From a virus, in IMG/VR virus record IMGVR_UViG_3300030406_001071, positions 1-22,573 of that record: a stretch of DNA of 22,573 nt; one strand, given 5' to 3'. Positions within the stretch are counted from its first letter, which is position 1, and the number at the start of each line of letters is the position of its first letter. This document shows, piece after piece, positions 22,047-22,573 of the stretch. The notes beneath the pieces were generated by a model, which did not search any database, was not told the origin of the DNA, and was given only the letters and a program-made list of their open reading frames with translations. The translations under genes and the position numbers were made by a program.

Positions 22047-22065
22047 AGGCGGGATTGTCTCGCCT
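22047..22065 (+). promoter_or_regulatory. Hairpin directly before the ribosome-binding site of the 138-aa gene
   Basis: AGGCGGGA and TCTCGCCT pair (8 bp, one G-U) around a TTG loop, 7 nt before AAGGAG. A CTCTTTG sequence follows, too poor in T for a confident terminator. It may be a 5' stabiliser, an attenuator or an RNase processing site. Confidence 0.4.
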
Positions 22066-22084
22066 CTTTGCTAAGGAGTGACTA

Positions 22085-22501
22085 ATGTCAAAGCAATCAA
22101 ATGTAAATGGACTTGCCAAGAACCTGACCACCATCTTTTCTCTTGCTGCTCTTGAGGACAGAAACACAACATCTCGTTCGGTTCAGTATCACATGCAGAA
22201 GTTCATCGATCATCTGGAATGGTCAATCAACAGACACGAACAGAAGAAGACAGAGATCTTCGACAAGGGCGTTGAGATGAACGCAAACAGAGCAGGTGAC
22301 GTCGAAGGCGCACCTGCTTACGATGCGGGTCAGCTGCTTCAGTGGGAGCGTGACTGGAACTGGTACAACGATCAGCAGAACGTTGCTGAAGAGATGCGTA
22401 CCTACTTCAAAGAAGCACAGAAGCAGTGCTTCCCACAGGAGGTCAAGATCTCAGAGCAGAACGCTGCCGCAGCATCTGCCTTCTTCACCAAGTCAGCCTA
22501 A
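22085..22501 (+). CDS. Unknown protein, sole plus-strand gene (138 aa)
   Basis: A 138-aa protein beginning MSKQSNVNGLAKNLTTIFSL. It appears mainly helical: RSVQYHMQKFIDHLEWSINR, then EQKKTEIFDKGVEMNANRAG, a Trp/Tyr-rich LLQWERDWNWYNDQQ, EMRTYFKEAQKQCFPQEVKI and an Ala-rich end. There is no signal peptide, membrane segment or enzyme motif, and I do not recognise the family. AAGGAG lies 6 nt before the ATG, and an intrinsic terminator follows 12 nt after the stop, so it can be expressed as a single-gene or last-gene transcript. It uses C-ending codons (AAC, TAC, GAC, ATC) heavily, like the capsid gene, suggesting high expression. Opposite orientation to the late genes suggests a different time of expression; this is inference. 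Confidence 0.85.
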   Translation: MSKQSNVNGLAKNLTTIFSLAALEDRNTTSRSVQYHMQKFIDHLEWSINRHEQKKTEIFDKGVEMNANRAGDVEGAPAYDAGQLLQWERDWNWYNDQQNVAEEMRTYFKEAQKQCFPQEVKISEQNAAAASAFFTKSA

Positions 22502-22512
22502 CACGCTGACAC

Positions 22513-22546
22513 AGCCTCGCAGCTTCGGCTGCGGGGCTTTTCTTTT
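22513..22546 (+). terminator. Intrinsic terminator with UUCG tetraloop
   Basis: AGCCTCGCAGC pairs with GCTGCGGGGCT (11 bp with one T-G wobble) around a TTCG loop closed by C-G, followed by TTTTCTTTT. It ends the rightward transcript of the 138-aa gene. Confidence 0.95.
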
Positions 22547-22573
22547 GATCGGTACGCAGCGTCAGCACCGGGC

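Larger units (their letters stand above)
21520..22084. other. Gene-poor divergent control region
   Basis: About 560 bp lie between terS (leftward) and the 138-aa gene (rightward) without a confident gene. The region holds a doubtful small membrane-protein frame (21558-21782), a 9-bp dyad at 21615-21634, a GGATATATCC palindrome (21682-21691), two TTGACA sequences on the plus strand (21752 and 21776), an 80-bp two-tier palindrome (21900-21979), and a hairpin just before the plus-strand gene's ribosome-binding site. It is the most likely location for divergent promoters, an origin or a packaging-related signal; none is proven by sequence alone. Confidence 0.6.

Noticed and set aside
21847-22047. 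Plus-strand frame ending just before the 138-aa gene, with a possible 18-codon leader from 21991
   Set aside because: It runs through the palindromic repeats, begins with TTG, has no Shine-Dalgarno, and its composition reflects the repeats.

Overview
The window looks like about half of the genome of a short-tailed (podovirus-type) bacteriophage, probably marine. It carries an almost complete T7-style head, connector, tail-tube, ejection-protein and tail-fibre module. Its small accessory proteins (fibre genes starting MAYIGKS or MPYVG, the 'TPAWQRKEG' protein, the 'KWRTKSGKPS' protein and a tiny 'MPNVMGKKF' protein) resemble families I associate with marine alphaproteobacterial phages, including the HMO-2011-like group. 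That host and group assignment rests on recalled family resemblance, not on a search. I saw no lysis, replication, RNA polymerase or integrase gene and no tRNA.

Layout: genes from about 21.5 kb down to base 1 are on the minus strand, tightly packed with 1-35 nt overlaps, so they read as one leftward late transcription unit. From right to left the order is: small terminase subunit; a 227-aa MCxGG protein; a 111-aa basic protein; a 50-aa basic protein; an 87-aa protein; an 83-aa basic protein; a 64-aa protein; the large terminase; a 72-aa MCxGG protein; the portal; an 87-aa protein; the scaffold; a T7 gp13-like (DUF2833-like) protein; the major capsid protein; an 87-aa capsid-adjacent protein; a strong hairpin; tail tubular proteins A and B; three ejection proteins of 153, 860 and 1350 aa; a T7 gp17-like fibre with 12-residue repeats; two further fibre or adhesin proteins; a 92-aa protein; and a fibre gene cut by the left edge.

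The right end (21.5-22.1 kb) is a roughly 560-bp region with no confident gene but several inverted and direct repeats. The only confident plus-strand gene follows it. It encodes 138 aa of unknown function, has a good Shine-Dalgarno sequence, and ends in a textbook UUCG-loop intrinsic terminator. The region therefore looks like a divergent control region between the leftward late genes and a rightward unit.

The most unusual signals are: three perfect hairpins in a row inside the small-terminase gene (21143-21223); a two-tier palindrome at 21900-21979; a 12-bp inverted repeat inside the 83-aa gene; a hairpin in the position of the T7 T-phi terminator, between the capsid and tail-tube genes; and an HEXXH zinc-protease-like motif inside the largest ejection protein. 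I did not find a defence system, CRISPR array or mobile element.
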